Source: Derxia gummosa DSM 723 (lineage in GTDB: Bacteria; Pseudomonadota; Gammaproteobacteria; Burkholderiales; Burkholderiaceae_E). From it: a DNA stretch of 64,000 bases. Positions 51,287 through 59,710 of this stretch are shown here, piece after piece (position 1 is the stretch's first letter; each line of letters starts with the position of its first letter). The DNA is taken from positions 248,001 through 312,000 of the forward strand of contig NZ_AXWS01000008.1 in assembly GCF_000482785.1 (NCBI RefSeq), in the 5' to 3' direction. The position numbers and the translations under genes are program-made. A model generated the notes under the pieces. The model saw only the letters and a program-made list of their open reading frames with translations. It was not told where the DNA came from and ran no database searches.

Positions 51287-52704
51287 TGACCATTCGATTC
51301 TTGACCCCATGGGGGCAGTACGCGCTCGGCGCGGCGGTGTCGCTCACCGCCGCCGAGGAGGCTCAGCTGGTTGCGGCGGGTCTTGCCACGACCGACCTCA
51401 CCGGCGGTGTGCCCTGGTTCTCCCCTGGCATCACATCGCGCCGCATCGGCAATGTCGTCATGCCGATGCTGGGCCGCTCCGGCGTGGTGCGGCTGTACAG
51501 CACGCTGGCATCGCAGACGCTGTCGGCTGGTGCTGGCACGGGCCGGACGCTCGACGTCGAGCGGAGCGTCGACGCGCCTCACCTCGCGCTTCAGCCTGTG
51601 TTCGGCAACTGGTCGCGCACCAACCCGCTCACCATCAACAAGTGGGCCGTGGGCACGGCCGGTGCGCACCAGTCCCAGACCATCGCCGCAATCCAGGCGG
51701 CCGGCCGCTGGGTCAATGGCTCGTTCGCGGCCGGCTCATCGGCCTCGGGCATCGTGCCCGTGGCGTCGATCGGCACGCTCCAGAGTGCGGAGGTCATGCC
51801 GGGGCTGCTCGCGGGCGATCCCGTCAGCATCCCCGACACTGCGCGCACCGATGGCGGCGCGACGCCGATGACGCGCTGGCTCGTGTCGGTGGCCGACAGC
51901 GTCGAGACTGGCCTGCTGGGCAGCGCTACCCGCATCACCGCGATCAACGCCAATCCCTCGCTGTACGGCGGCCACCAGACCGCTGGCTACACGCAGCAGG
52001 GCGACGCGATTGCCAGCAAGCCCGGCACGTCGCTGCTGTTGGTCGGCCATCAAGACGTGATCGTGGCCGTGCGGGCGTGGTATCAGGCCGCCACGCTCGG
52101 CCTCGCCGCGTTTGGTGACAGCCGCGGACAGGGCCTTGGCTCGACCGGCGACTACGCGGGTTCGATCATGCGCACAGCGCAGGCGCTGCGCCGCTCCACG
52201 CTCGTCACAAGCTGGGCCTGCCATGCCATCGCTGGCCAGACGCACCTGGCATCGATGGCGACCATCCGCAACACGCTCGCCGAGCCGGCCCTGCGCCCCG
52301 AGGTCATGGGGCTGGAGGTCGGCTCTCCCAACAGCCTGACCGGCTCGCTCAGCACCACGGCGGCGCTGGCGATGATTGAGCGCTGCTGGACCGACACCTG
52401 CCAGACCGTGGCCTATGCCGCTTCGCTCGGCATCGTCTCGCTCATCCGCACATCGCCCGCGCACAACCTGTCCGCGACGAACGACGTCTATCGCCGCGCC
52501 CTCAACCAGCGGCTGCGAGACAACATTCAGTCGTTGCCGAACGCCATCCTCATCGATGCCGCAACCGTGATCGATGACCCGGCCACCGGCTACCGCACGC
52601 TGCTCGCGGCCTACAACAGCGGCGACGGCGTCCACTACAACGACGCGGGCTATGCCGCCATCAGCGCGCTCGAAGTGGCGGCCCTGCAGCCGTTCTTTGT
52701 ATGA
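51286..52704 (+). CDS. SGNH/GDSL hydrolase-domain protein in the head module
   Basis: 472 residues. Residues about 273-472 form an SGNH hydrolase: block I AAFGDSRGQGLG (Ser279), block III-like GSPNS (Asn349), block V GDGVHYNDAGYAAI (Asp447, His450). The about 270-residue N-terminal part (QLVAAGLATTDLTGGVPW ... GHQDVIVAVRAW) has no family I know and may bind the particle. Such enzymes often remove acetyl groups from polysaccharides. Its place between connector and head-closure genes, not among tail fibres, is unusual. Confidence 0.8.
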   Translation: MTIRFLTPWGQYALGAAVSLTAAEEAQLVAAGLATTDLTGGVPWFSPGITSRRIGNVVMPMLGRSGVVRLYSTLASQTLSAGAGTGRTLDVERSVDAPHLALQPVFGNWSRTNPLTINKWAVGTAGAHQSQTIAAIQAAGRWVNGSFAAGSSASGIVPVASIGTLQSAEVMPGLLAGDPVSIPDTARTDGGATPMTRWLVSVADSVETGLLGSATRITAINANPSLYGGHQTAGYTQQGDAIASKPGTSLLLVGHQDVIVAVRAWYQAATLGLAAFGDSRGQGLGSTGDYAGSIMRTAQALRRSTLVTSWACHAIAGQTHLASMATIRNTLAEPALRPEVMGLEVGSPNSLTGSLSTTAALAMIERCWTDTCQTVAYAASLGIVSLIRTSPAHNLSATNDVYRRALNQRLRDNIQSLPNAILIDAATVIDDPATGYRTLLAAYNSGDGVHYNDAGYAAISALEVAALQPFFV

Positions 52705-52746
52705 AGTACCGCCGCTACGGCGCCGCCACAGAGCCGAGCTGCTGAC

Positions 52747-53115
52747 ATGGCCACCCTCGTCATCCCGCCCGCACCGACGCAAGGCGAGCTGATCCACCGC
52801 GTCACCTTCCGCCCGCGCACGGACCTGCCGGCCGCGTTCGGCCGGGGCACCTCCGCCGACTACGGCGCAGAGCACACCCGCTGGGCCAAGGTCACGCCCG
52901 TCGGCCTCCAGGCTTGGCGTGACGGCGTGCAGGTGGGCATGGGCGCCGCCGACACCGTCACCCATCGCATCGCGATCCGGTACAGCGCCGCGCTCGCGCA
53001 GATCGGCACCGACTGGGAAGTCAGCCACGGCGGCGCCCTCTACCGCGTCAAGCGCATGTCGGCGCTCGCTGGCAGGCGGGAATGGCTCATCGCCGACGTG
53101 GAGCAGATCCAATGA
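52747..53115 (+). CDS. Head closure / head-tail adaptor protein
   Basis: 122 residues. GELIHRVTFRPRTD at the N-terminus, WAKVTPVGLQAWRDGVQVGMGAADTVTHRIAIRY and KRMSALAGRREWLIADVEQI match the SPP1 gp16/HK97 gp7-type adaptor (Phage_H_T_join). It overlaps the following gene by four bases. Confidence 0.87.
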   Translation: MATLVIPPAPTQGELIHRVTFRPRTDLPAAFGRGTSADYGAEHTRWAKVTPVGLQAWRDGVQVGMGAADTVTHRIAIRYSAALAQIGTDWEVSHGGALYRVKRMSALAGRREWLIADVEQIQ

Positions 53116-53618
53116 GCTGGGCCAAACGCAACCTCGAACGCGAAGGCGCGATCATCCACGTCAACGCCTACGGCCTGGAGAAACTCGACTTCAAGCGCGG
53201 CCCGCTCCGTAAGGCGATCCGTCGCGAAGCCCGCGCCGTTGCCAAGGCCGCACGCCAGCTCGTCGCGCGCACCGCCGTCAGCCGGCCCGGCGAGTACCCG
53301 GGCAAGGACACCGGCGCGCTGCAGAAGTCCATCACCGCCAAGCCCAGCAAGTCGGGCATGTCGGCCGCGATCTTCCCCGACCGCAACCTGCTCGGCATCA
53401 GCCCGAGCGACGACGGCTACTACCCCGCCATCCTCTACTACGGCGTGCGCGTCGGCGCCCACCGGCGCCGCGACCACCAGAAGCAGCACGACAACGGCGC
53501 CGACTGGCGCATCGCCCCGCGCAGCAACTACGTGCTCGACGCCGCCATCGCCCGCGAGATGCAGATCCGCGACGCCATCACCGAAGCCATGGCCGAGGGC
53601 CTGAAACACATCGAATAG
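53112..53618 (+). CDS. HK97 gp10-like neck/tail completion protein
   Basis: 168 residues starting MSWAKRNLEREGAIIHVNAYG. The segment LRKAIRREARAVAKAARQLVARTAVSRPGEYPGKDTGALQKSITAK and the YYPAILYYGVRVGAHRRRDH part resemble gp10-family proteins of the head-tail joint. Start chosen by the ATG that overlaps the adaptor stop. Confidence 0.78.
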   Translation: MSWAKRNLEREGAIIHVNAYGLEKLDFKRGPLRKAIRREARAVAKAARQLVARTAVSRPGEYPGKDTGALQKSITAKPSKSGMSAAIFPDRNLLGISPSDDGYYPAILYYGVRVGAHRRRDHQKQHDNGADWRIAPRSNYVLDAAIAREMQIRDAITEAMAEGLKHIE

Positions 53619-53632
53619 CCGGAGCCGCCCTC

Positions 53633-54229
53633 ATGCGCCTCAGCCTCATCATCGACGAGCTGCGGGCGCGCGCCCCCTCGTTCGCCGGCCGCGTCGCCGG
53701 CGCGGCCAGCTATCAGGCCGTCGCCGACAACGACCGCATGGCCGTGCCCTGCGCCTACGTCGTCCCCCTCGACGACGACGGCGGCGCCAATCGCTCCGCC
53801 ACCGGCACCTGGCAGCAGATCACCGACGGCTTCGGCGTCGTCGTCGTCGTCTCCAACGCCCTCGACGAGCGCGGTCAGGAATCCACCATGGACGCCGTGC
53901 ATGAGCTGCGCGCCGAGCTGTGGGCCGCCCTCATCGGCTGGGCACCGCCCGCGGACAGCGGCGATGACTACGACGGCATCACCTACCGCGGCGGCGGCTT
54001 GCTGCGCATGACGCGCGCGCGCCTGCACTACCAGTACGAGTTCGAGGCCGTGACCGAGCTGCACGGCGTCGTCGCCCCCGACGCCGCCACGCGCCAGGCG
54101 CGCGACCTCGCGGCCCTGCCGCCGCTGGATGGCATCGACCTCGTGCTCGACGCCATCCGTTCCACCAGCCCGCCGGCCCCGTCCGGCGGCGCCGACGCCA
54201 CCCTCCGCATCGACCTTTCCACCAGCTAA
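53633..54229 (+). CDS. Tail terminator-like protein (gp37 family)
   Basis: 198 residues. LRARAPSFAGRVAGAASYQAV, AYVVPLDDDG and the central FGVVVVVSNALDERGQESTMDAVHELRAELWAALIGW fit tail terminators of Mu-like phages. It should cap the tail tube and join it to the neck. The C-terminal 45 residues look disordered. Confidence 0.78.
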   Translation: MRLSLIIDELRARAPSFAGRVAGAASYQAVADNDRMAVPCAYVVPLDDDGGANRSATGTWQQITDGFGVVVVVSNALDERGQESTMDAVHELRAELWAALIGWAPPADSGDDYDGITYRGGGLLRMTRARLHYQYEFEAVTELHGVVAPDAATRQARDLAALPPLDGIDLVLDAIRSTSPPAPSGGADATLRIDLSTS

Positions 54230-54239
54230 GGAGCACGAC

Positions 54240-54449
54240 ATGCCCCTTTACATCCCCGGCGCGGGCCGCACCGTGCCCGACCCCGAGCGCGGCGGCGTCG
54301 TGCCGCCCGAGGGCCGCGACATCAACGCCGACGCCAGCTACTGGGCCCGCCGCATCGCCGATGGCGACCTCGTGCTGCCGTCTGCCACCGACGCCGCTGC
54401 TGTCGAGCCTGACGCCGCGCCCGCCACCGATACCGAGAGCGCGCAATGA
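54240..54449 (+). CDS. DUF2635 small tail protein (Mu gp38-like)
   Basis: 69 residues. PGAGRTVPDPERGGVVPPEGRDINADASYWARRIADGDLVL is the DUF2635 pattern, found just before the tail sheath gene in Mu-like phages. Overlaps the sheath gene by four bases. Confidence 0.82.
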   Translation: MPLYIPGAGRTVPDPERGGVVPPEGRDINADASYWARRIADGDLVLPSATDAAAVEPDAAPATDTESAQ

Positions 54450-55942
54450 CCGTCTCGTTCAACAGCATCCCGTCCAACCTCGCCGTCCCGCTGTTCTGGG
54501 CCGAGATGGACAACAGCCAGGCCAACACGCTCACGGCCACCGCCAAGCCGTCGCTCATCGTCGGCCACAAGCTCAACAGCACGCCGGCGGCTGTCGGACA
54601 GCTGCGCCGCATCCTCAGCCTCGATGCCGCCATCGCCTACTACGGACGGGGCAGCATGCTCGCGCGCATGGCCGCCGCGTACTTCGCCTCCGACCCGTTC
54701 GGCGAGCTGTGGGCAATCGCGGTGGGCGAGCCCACCGGCGTTGCCGCCACCGGCACGCTCACCATCACCGGCCCAGCCACCGCCTCGGGCACGCTCACGC
54801 TCTACATCGGCGGCCAGCGCGTGCAGGTCGCAGTGCTGTCGGGCGACACGGCCACGGTCATCGCGGCGGCGGTTGCAAGCGCTGTCAACGCCGCCACGGA
54901 TCTGCCCGTCACCGCCACCTCGTCCGCCGGCGTCGTCACGCTTACCGCGCGCCATGTCGGCCTGCTCGGCAACGACATCCGCATCATCGCCAACTACCGC
55001 GGCGTGCAGGGTGGTGAGGCCACGCCCACCGGCCTCAGCCTCGCCATCGCGCAGATGAGCGGCGGCAGCGGCGTGCCCACGTTCACGGCCACGGTGGCGG
55101 CCATGGCCGACAACGAGTTCGATTTCATCGCCTGGCCGTTCGCCGACACCGCTTCGCTCGACACCATCGGCACCGAGATGGGCGAGACCAGCGGTCGCTG
55201 GTCCTGGTCGCGGCAGATCTACGGCGTGGTGTACGGCGCTCGCCGCGATAGCCTCGGTTCGCACGTCACGTTCGGGCTCGCGCGCAACGACCCGCGCGTG
55301 AGCTGCTGGGCTGCCGAGACCAACCACCCGACACCGCCCTGGGAGATCGCGGCCAGCTATGCCGCGCGCAACGCGGCCTACATCCGCATCCACGCGGCGC
55401 GGCCCACGCAGACCGGCGCGCTCGATGCCGTTCTGCCGCCGCTCCCGTCCGACCGCTGGACGCTCACCGAGCAGCAATCGCTGCTCACCTCCGGTCTCGC
55501 GTGCGGCTATGTCACCAACGGCGTGCAGCGCATCACCCGTGCCGTCACCACCTACCGCACCAACGCGCTCGGGCAACCCGACAACAGCTACCAGGACAGC
55601 GAGACGCTGCACACCGCCGCCTACGTGCTGCGCACCCTGCGCTTGCGCATCACCGGCAAGTACGCGCGCCATCTGCTGGCCAGCGACGGCACGCGCGTCG
55701 CGCCGGGCGTGCCGGTCGTCACGCCGGCCGTGCTGCGCGCCGAGCTGATCGCCGCGTATGACGAGCTGGAGGCTGCCGGCTACGTCGAGAACGCCGACCT
55801 GTTCGCGAAGTACCTCGTGGTCGAGCGCAACGCCACCAACCCCAACCGCGTGGACGTGCTGTTCCCGCCGGACTACATCAACCAGCTGCGCATCTTCGCG
55901 GTGCTCAACCAGTTCCGGCTCCAGTACCCGGCCAACGCCTGA
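54446..55942 (+). CDS. Contractile tail sheath protein (Mu gpL-like)
   Basis: 498 residues, the usual sheath size. N-terminal VSFNSIPSNLAVPLFWAEMDNSQA and the later NDIRIIANYRG, ARNDPRVSCWAAETNHPTPPWEIAASYAARNAAYIRIHAARP and LFPPDYINQLRIFAVLNQFRLQY are characteristic of Mu-type sheaths. It shows that the phage is a myovirus. Confidence 0.93.
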   Translation: MTVSFNSIPSNLAVPLFWAEMDNSQANTLTATAKPSLIVGHKLNSTPAAVGQLRRILSLDAAIAYYGRGSMLARMAAAYFASDPFGELWAIAVGEPTGVAATGTLTITGPATASGTLTLYIGGQRVQVAVLSGDTATVIAAAVASAVNAATDLPVTATSSAGVVTLTARHVGLLGNDIRIIANYRGVQGGEATPTGLSLAIAQMSGGSGVPTFTATVAAMADNEFDFIAWPFADTASLDTIGTEMGETSGRWSWSRQIYGVVYGARRDSLGSHVTFGLARNDPRVSCWAAETNHPTPPWEIAASYAARNAAYIRIHAARPTQTGALDAVLPPLPSDRWTLTEQQSLLTSGLACGYVTNGVQRITRAVTTYRTNALGQPDNSYQDSETLHTAAYVLRTLRLRITGKYARHLLASDGTRVAPGVPVVTPAVLRAELIAAYDELEAAGYVENADLFAKYLVVERNATNPNRVDVLFPPDYINQLRIFAVLNQFRLQYPANA

Positions 55943-55975
55943 GCGCCGCGCGGCGCGCAATGAAAGGAGGCCCTC

Positions 55976-56335
55976 ATGGGCAAGAGAACTGCTGGCGTCT
56001 GCTACCTGAAGGTGGACGGAGAACTGATCGAGATCGCCGGCGACGTTGAATGTCCGCTCACCGAGTTCAAGCGCGAGCCGGTCATGGGCGCCGATGGCGT
56101 CGTCGGCTACAAGGAAACGCCGGTCGCGCCCTACATCAAGGTGACCGGCATCACCACGCCCGGCTTCCCGATCGAGAAGCTTCGGCAGATGACGGACGGG
56201 CAGGGCACGGCGGAGTTCGCCAACGGCCGCGTCTATTCGCTGTCGGGCATGTGGTTGCAGGGTGACACGGGCGTCAAGAGCGAGGCCGGCACTGCCGACC
56301 TGGAGTTCTACGGCCTGAAGGGGCGCTGGCTGTGA
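55976..56335 (+). CDS. Tail tube protein (Mu gpM-like)
   Basis: 119 residues. GKRTAGVCYLKVDGELIEIAGDVECPLTEFKREPVMGADGVVGYKETPVAPYIKVTG is the typical tube fold opening. A strong RBS (AAAGGAGG) sits 8 bases before the ATG. Overlaps the chaperone gene by four bases. Confidence 0.92.
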   Translation: MGKRTAGVCYLKVDGELIEIAGDVECPLTEFKREPVMGADGVVGYKETPVAPYIKVTGITTPGFPIEKLRQMTDGQGTAEFANGRVYSLSGMWLQGDTGVKSEAGTADLEFYGLKGRWL

Positions 56336-56643
56336 GCAACAAGACCATCATCCCCCTCGAATCGCCGGTCACCATCGGCGACGACACCATCACCGAGCTG
56401 TCCCTGCGCCGCCCCAGCGGCAAGGACGTGCGGGAACTCGGCTTCCCCTACCGCCTCACCGCCATCGGCGATGTCGCGATCGACGCCGGCATCGCCTGCA
56501 AGTACGCCAGCCGCCTTGCGGCCGTGCCGCCGTCCACCATCGACGCCCTCGACCCGGTGGACATCAGCACTCTCGCGCAGACGGTGCTCGGTTTTTTCAT
56601 GGCCTCTGCGGCGCCGACCCCGACGTCGCCGCAAGGCTCCTGA
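56332..56643 (+). CDS. Tail assembly chaperone, short form (Mu gp41-like)
   Basis: 103 residues (MSNKTIIPLESPVTIGDDTITELSLRRPSGKDVRELGFPY). It is the upstream half of the pair of tail chaperones made between tube and tape-measure genes. Translation in this frame ends at 56643. A T TTT TTC slip site near its end allows a longer product. Confidence 0.88.
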   Translation: MSNKTIIPLESPVTIGDDTITELSLRRPSGKDVRELGFPYRLTAIGDVAIDAGIACKYASRLAAVPPSTIDALDPVDISTLAQTVLGFFMASAAPTPTSPQGS

Positions 56644-56777
56644 TCGAGCAGCTGCACGACGTCGCGTACTTCTGGCACATCAGCCCGCTCGAAGTTCTCG
56701 CGCTGCCGCTCGACGACGCGCTCGACCTGTGCAAGCAGGCCGGGCGCATCGCGGAGCAACTCAACCGGGAGAAGTGA
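56332..56777 (+). CDS. Tail assembly chaperone, -1 frameshift product
   Basis: If ribosomes slip back one base at 56592-56598, residue order continues HGLCGADPDVAARLLIEQ, then LHDVAYFWHISPLEVLALPL, to a stop at 56775-56777, adding about 60 residues in place of the last 15. The extension is well conserved in character (aromatic, leucine-rich) and has no start codon or RBS of its own. Two-frame chaperones of this kind guide tape-measure assembly. The product is inferred, not proved. Confidence 0.75.
56592..56598 (+). promoter_or_regulatory. Programmed -1 frameshift heptamer T TTT TTC
   Basis: The zero frame reads GGT TTT TTC, so the heptamer is in exact X XXY YYZ register. It lies 43 bases before the zero-frame stop. 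The GC-rich sequence just downstream (GCGGCGCCG) could form a stimulatory stem. Confidence 0.75.
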
Positions 56778-58553
56778 ATGGCCGGCAAGACGTTTGACCT
56801 CAAAGTCCTCATCTCGGGCATCGACAAGCTGTCGCCGATGCTCTCCGCCACCGCCAAGAAGCTGAAGGACTGGAAGCTCCAGGCCGCAGCCTTCGGCAAG
56901 GGCGGCCTCGCGATGGGCGCCGGCGTCGCGGCCGGCCTCGGCGTCAGCCTGAAAGCGTTTGCAGACCAGGAGGATGCCGCCACCGGTCTGCGCGTCGCGC
57001 TCATGGGAGAGGGCGGCAAAGTCGCCGACGAGTTCGAGCACATCACCGCGCTCGCCAACAAGCTCGGCGACAAGCTGCCCGGCACCACCGCCGACTTCCA
57101 GAACATGATGACGACGTTGGTGCGCCAAGGCATCCCGGCGCAATCGATTCTCGATGGCGTGGGCGAGTCGGCCGCGCTGCTCGCGGTGCAGCTCAGGATG
57201 GCGCCCGAGGCTGCCGCCGAGTTCGCCGCCAAGATGCAGGACAGCACCAAGACCGTGGCGACCGACATGCTCGGCCTCATGGACGTGATCCAGCGGACGT
57301 TCTATCTCGGCGTCGATCCAGAGAACATGCTGCAAGGCTTTGCAAAGCTCAGCCCTGCCATGGACATGATCAAGAAGACTGGCCTCGAAGGCGCCAAGGC
57401 GCTGGCGCCCTTGATCGTCATGGCCGACCAGGCCGGCATGTCGGGCGAAGCCGCCGGCAATGCCATGCGCAAGGTGATTGCCGCCGGCTTCGACATGGAG
57501 AAGGTCCGCAAGGCCAATGCCATCGGCGCAAAGTCAGGCATCAAGCTCGACTTCACCAACGGCAAGGGCGAGTTCGGCGGCCTCGACAACCTGTTCAAGC
57601 AGCTCGACAAGCTGCGCAAGCTCACGACGCAGCAGCGCGTCGGGCTCCTCAAGGAGCTGTTCGGCGACGATGCCGAAGTGCTGCAAGCGGTGTCGCTGCT
57701 GATCGAGAAGAACGCCCTCGGCTACGGCGAGACGCTCGACAAGATGCGCGCGCAAGCCGACCTCAACACCCGCGTCGCCGCGCAACTCGCCACGCTCAAG
57801 AACCTGTTCGACGCCATGACCGGCTCGGCCGTCAACGGCCTGGCCGCGATCGGGCAGGCCTTCAGCGGGGAAGCCAAGCAGCTCGCCGAATTTCTCGGCG
57901 TCATGGCCAACCGCCTCACCGAGCTGGCCGCCACCAACCCGGCCGTCATCCGCACGCTGACGGCCATGGTCGGTGTGCTCGCGCTGGTCAAGATCGGCGC
58001 GCTTGGCGTCAGCTGGGGCATTGCCGCCATCAGCGCCGCCGCCACCATGTCGCCGCTCGGAATTTTTCTGCGCCTGGCCGCGCTCGGCGTCGGGCTGCTG
58101 CTGGCCAACTGGTCAACGGTCGGGCCGTTTTTCGCGCGGCTGTGGAACAAGATCGAGCCGGTGCTCACGCTGTTCTGGCACGGCCTGCTGGCCATCGTGG
58201 ACTGGTCGCCGCTGGGGTTCGTCATCCGCAACTGGGAGCCGATCGTGCAGTGGTTTGCAAGCCTGTGGCAGCGCGTCCAGCCCTATGTGCAGCCGCTGCT
58301 CGATGGCGCCTCGTGGGCGCTCGGCAAGCTGGGCGCCGGCGTGGCTGCGGCCGACCAGCGCCTGCTCGCGGCCGGCCCGCGCGGCGGCCTGCTCGATGCC
58401 GCCACCGGCCGGCAGCAGCTCAACGGCGAAATCACCGTCAAGTTCGACAACGCCCCGCCCGGCACCCGCGTCGAAACCGGCCGCACCTCCCAACCCGGCG
58501 TCGCCCTCAACCCTGACGTCGGCTACCGCAGCGCCGCCCTCGGAGTCCCGTGA
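56778..58553 (+). CDS. Tail tape measure protein
   Basis: 591 residues with the usual make-up: N-terminal KLSPMLSATAKKLKDWKLQAAAFGKGGLAMGAGVAAG, a long helical body, and central hydrophobic stretches (TAMVGVLALVKIGALGVSWGIAAI, LAALGVGLLLANW). The C-terminal part (KFDNAPPGTRVETGR) resembles Mu-type tape measures. The length suggests a tail tube of very roughly 90 nm by the common 0.15 nm per residue rule. It starts directly after the frameshift product stop. Confidence 0.9.
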   Translation: MAGKTFDLKVLISGIDKLSPMLSATAKKLKDWKLQAAAFGKGGLAMGAGVAAGLGVSLKAFADQEDAATGLRVALMGEGGKVADEFEHITALANKLGDKLPGTTADFQNMMTTLVRQGIPAQSILDGVGESAALLAVQLRMAPEAAAEFAAKMQDSTKTVATDMLGLMDVIQRTFYLGVDPENMLQGFAKLSPAMDMIKKTGLEGAKALAPLIVMADQAGMSGEAAGNAMRKVIAAGFDMEKVRKANAIGAKSGIKLDFTNGKGEFGGLDNLFKQLDKLRKLTTQQRVGLLKELFGDDAEVLQAVSLLIEKNALGYGETLDKMRAQADLNTRVAAQLATLKNLFDAMTGSAVNGLAAIGQAFSGEAKQLAEFLGVMANRLTELAATNPAVIRTLTAMVGVLALVKIGALGVSWGIAAISAAATMSPLGIFLRLAALGVGLLLANWSTVGPFFARLWNKIEPVLTLFWHGLLAIVDWSPLGFVIRNWEPIVQWFASLWQRVQPYVQPLLDGASWALGKLGAGVAAADQRLLAAGPRGGLLDAATGRQQLNGEITVKFDNAPPGTRVETGRTSQPGVALNPDVGYRSAALGVP

Positions 58554-59710
58554 TGAGCTGGAGAGACACCCTGCGCCCCGCCACCTGGCGCGGCGTGCCC
58601 ATGCACGTCGAGGCCGACGACATGGCCGGTGGCCGGCGCGGCCAGCTGCACGAATACCCGCAGCGCGACCGCCCCTGGTTCGACGACCTCGGCCGCAAGG
58701 CCAGGACGTTCGCGGTCACGGCCTACGTCATCGGCGCCGACTACATGGCCGCGCGCGACGCGCTGCTTGCCGCGTGCGAGCAGGGCGGGCCGGGCACGCT
58801 GGTGCATCCGTGGCTCGGCTCGCTCACCGTCGTGCTCACCGACTACCGCTGCTCGCAGAGCCAGGCGGAGGGCGGCATGGCCCGGTTCGCGCTCTCGTTT
58901 TCGGAGACGGCCGAGCTGTCGTCGCCGTCCGCCACGGCCGCCACCGACTCGCAGCTCGCCACCGCTGCCGCTGCTGCCGGCGCCGCGTCGGTCGCCAGCG
59001 CCGGCAATCAGATCTCGATCGCCGAGCTGCCCGACAGCGTCGAGGGCTCGGCCATCACGTCGGTGCAGAACGCCCTGGCCGTCGTGCAGCACGCCTGGGG
59101 CGTCGCCAGCCCCGCCGGCATCATCGCCAGCGTGCAGACCCTGCTGCGCACGCCTGCCGCGCTCGCGCAGGGCATCGCCGACCTGTACGTCGGCATCACC
59201 ACCGCCGACTACGGCGAGCTGCTGCGCTCGGCCTTCGGCGCCCTTGACCTGCTGCCGCGCCTGCCGCGCCGGCGCAGCACCGCCACCGGCACCCCCGCCG
59301 CTGTCCAGACGTCTGGAAACGATGCTGCCGTGCAGACCCTCGTGCGGCAGCAGCTGCTCGTCATGGCCGCCGCCTCGGTCGCGCGCATGCCCGAGCTGCC
59401 CGTCGCCGACGATGCCGAGCAGCTCGCGCAACGGATCGCCGCCGCCATCGACGGTGAGCTGGCCACCGCAACCGACGGCGAGTTCGCTGCGCTAGTGGAC
59501 CTGCGCGGCGCCGTGCTGCGCGACGTTGCCACCCGCGCCCGCGACAGTGCCCGGCTGCGCAGCATCACGCCCGTCACGGTGCTGCCCGTCGCGGTGCTCG
59601 CCCACGACCTCTACGCCGATGCCACCCGCGCCGACGAGATCCTCACGCGCAACCGTATCCGGCACCCTCTGTTCGTGCCGCCGCGCGCGCTCCAGGTGCT
59701 CAGCACATGA
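58553..59710 (+). CDS. DNA circularisation/baseplate protein (Mu gpN-like)
   Basis: 385 residues starting MSWRDTLRPATWRGVPMHVEADDMAGGRRGQLHEYPQRD, the hallmark of the Mu gpN (DNA_circ_N) family. ARFALSFSETAEL follows, then an Ala-rich middle. It forms part of the baseplate/tail tip. A GTG one codon earlier is an alternative start. Overlaps gpP by four bases. Confidence 0.88.
   Translation: MSWRDTLRPATWRGVPMHVEADDMAGGRRGQLHEYPQRDRPWFDDLGRKARTFAVTAYVIGADYMAARDALLAACEQGGPGTLVHPWLGSLTVVLTDYRCSQSQAEGGMARFALSFSETAELSSPSATAATDSQLATAAAAAGAASVASAGNQISIAELPDSVEGSAITSVQNALAVVQHAWGVASPAGIIASVQTLLRTPAALAQGIADLYVGITTADYGELLRSAFGALDLLPRLPRRRSTATGTPAAVQTSGNDAAVQTLVRQQLLVMAAASVARMPELPVADDAEQLAQRIAAAIDGELATATDGEFAALVDLRGAVLRDVATRARDSARLRSITPVTVLPVAVLAHDLYADATRADEILTRNRIRHPLFVPPRALQVLST

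Noticed and set aside
54338-55960. 540-codon minus-strand frame opposite the tail sheath gene
   Set aside because: Shadow of a certain structural gene; no start signal or motif.
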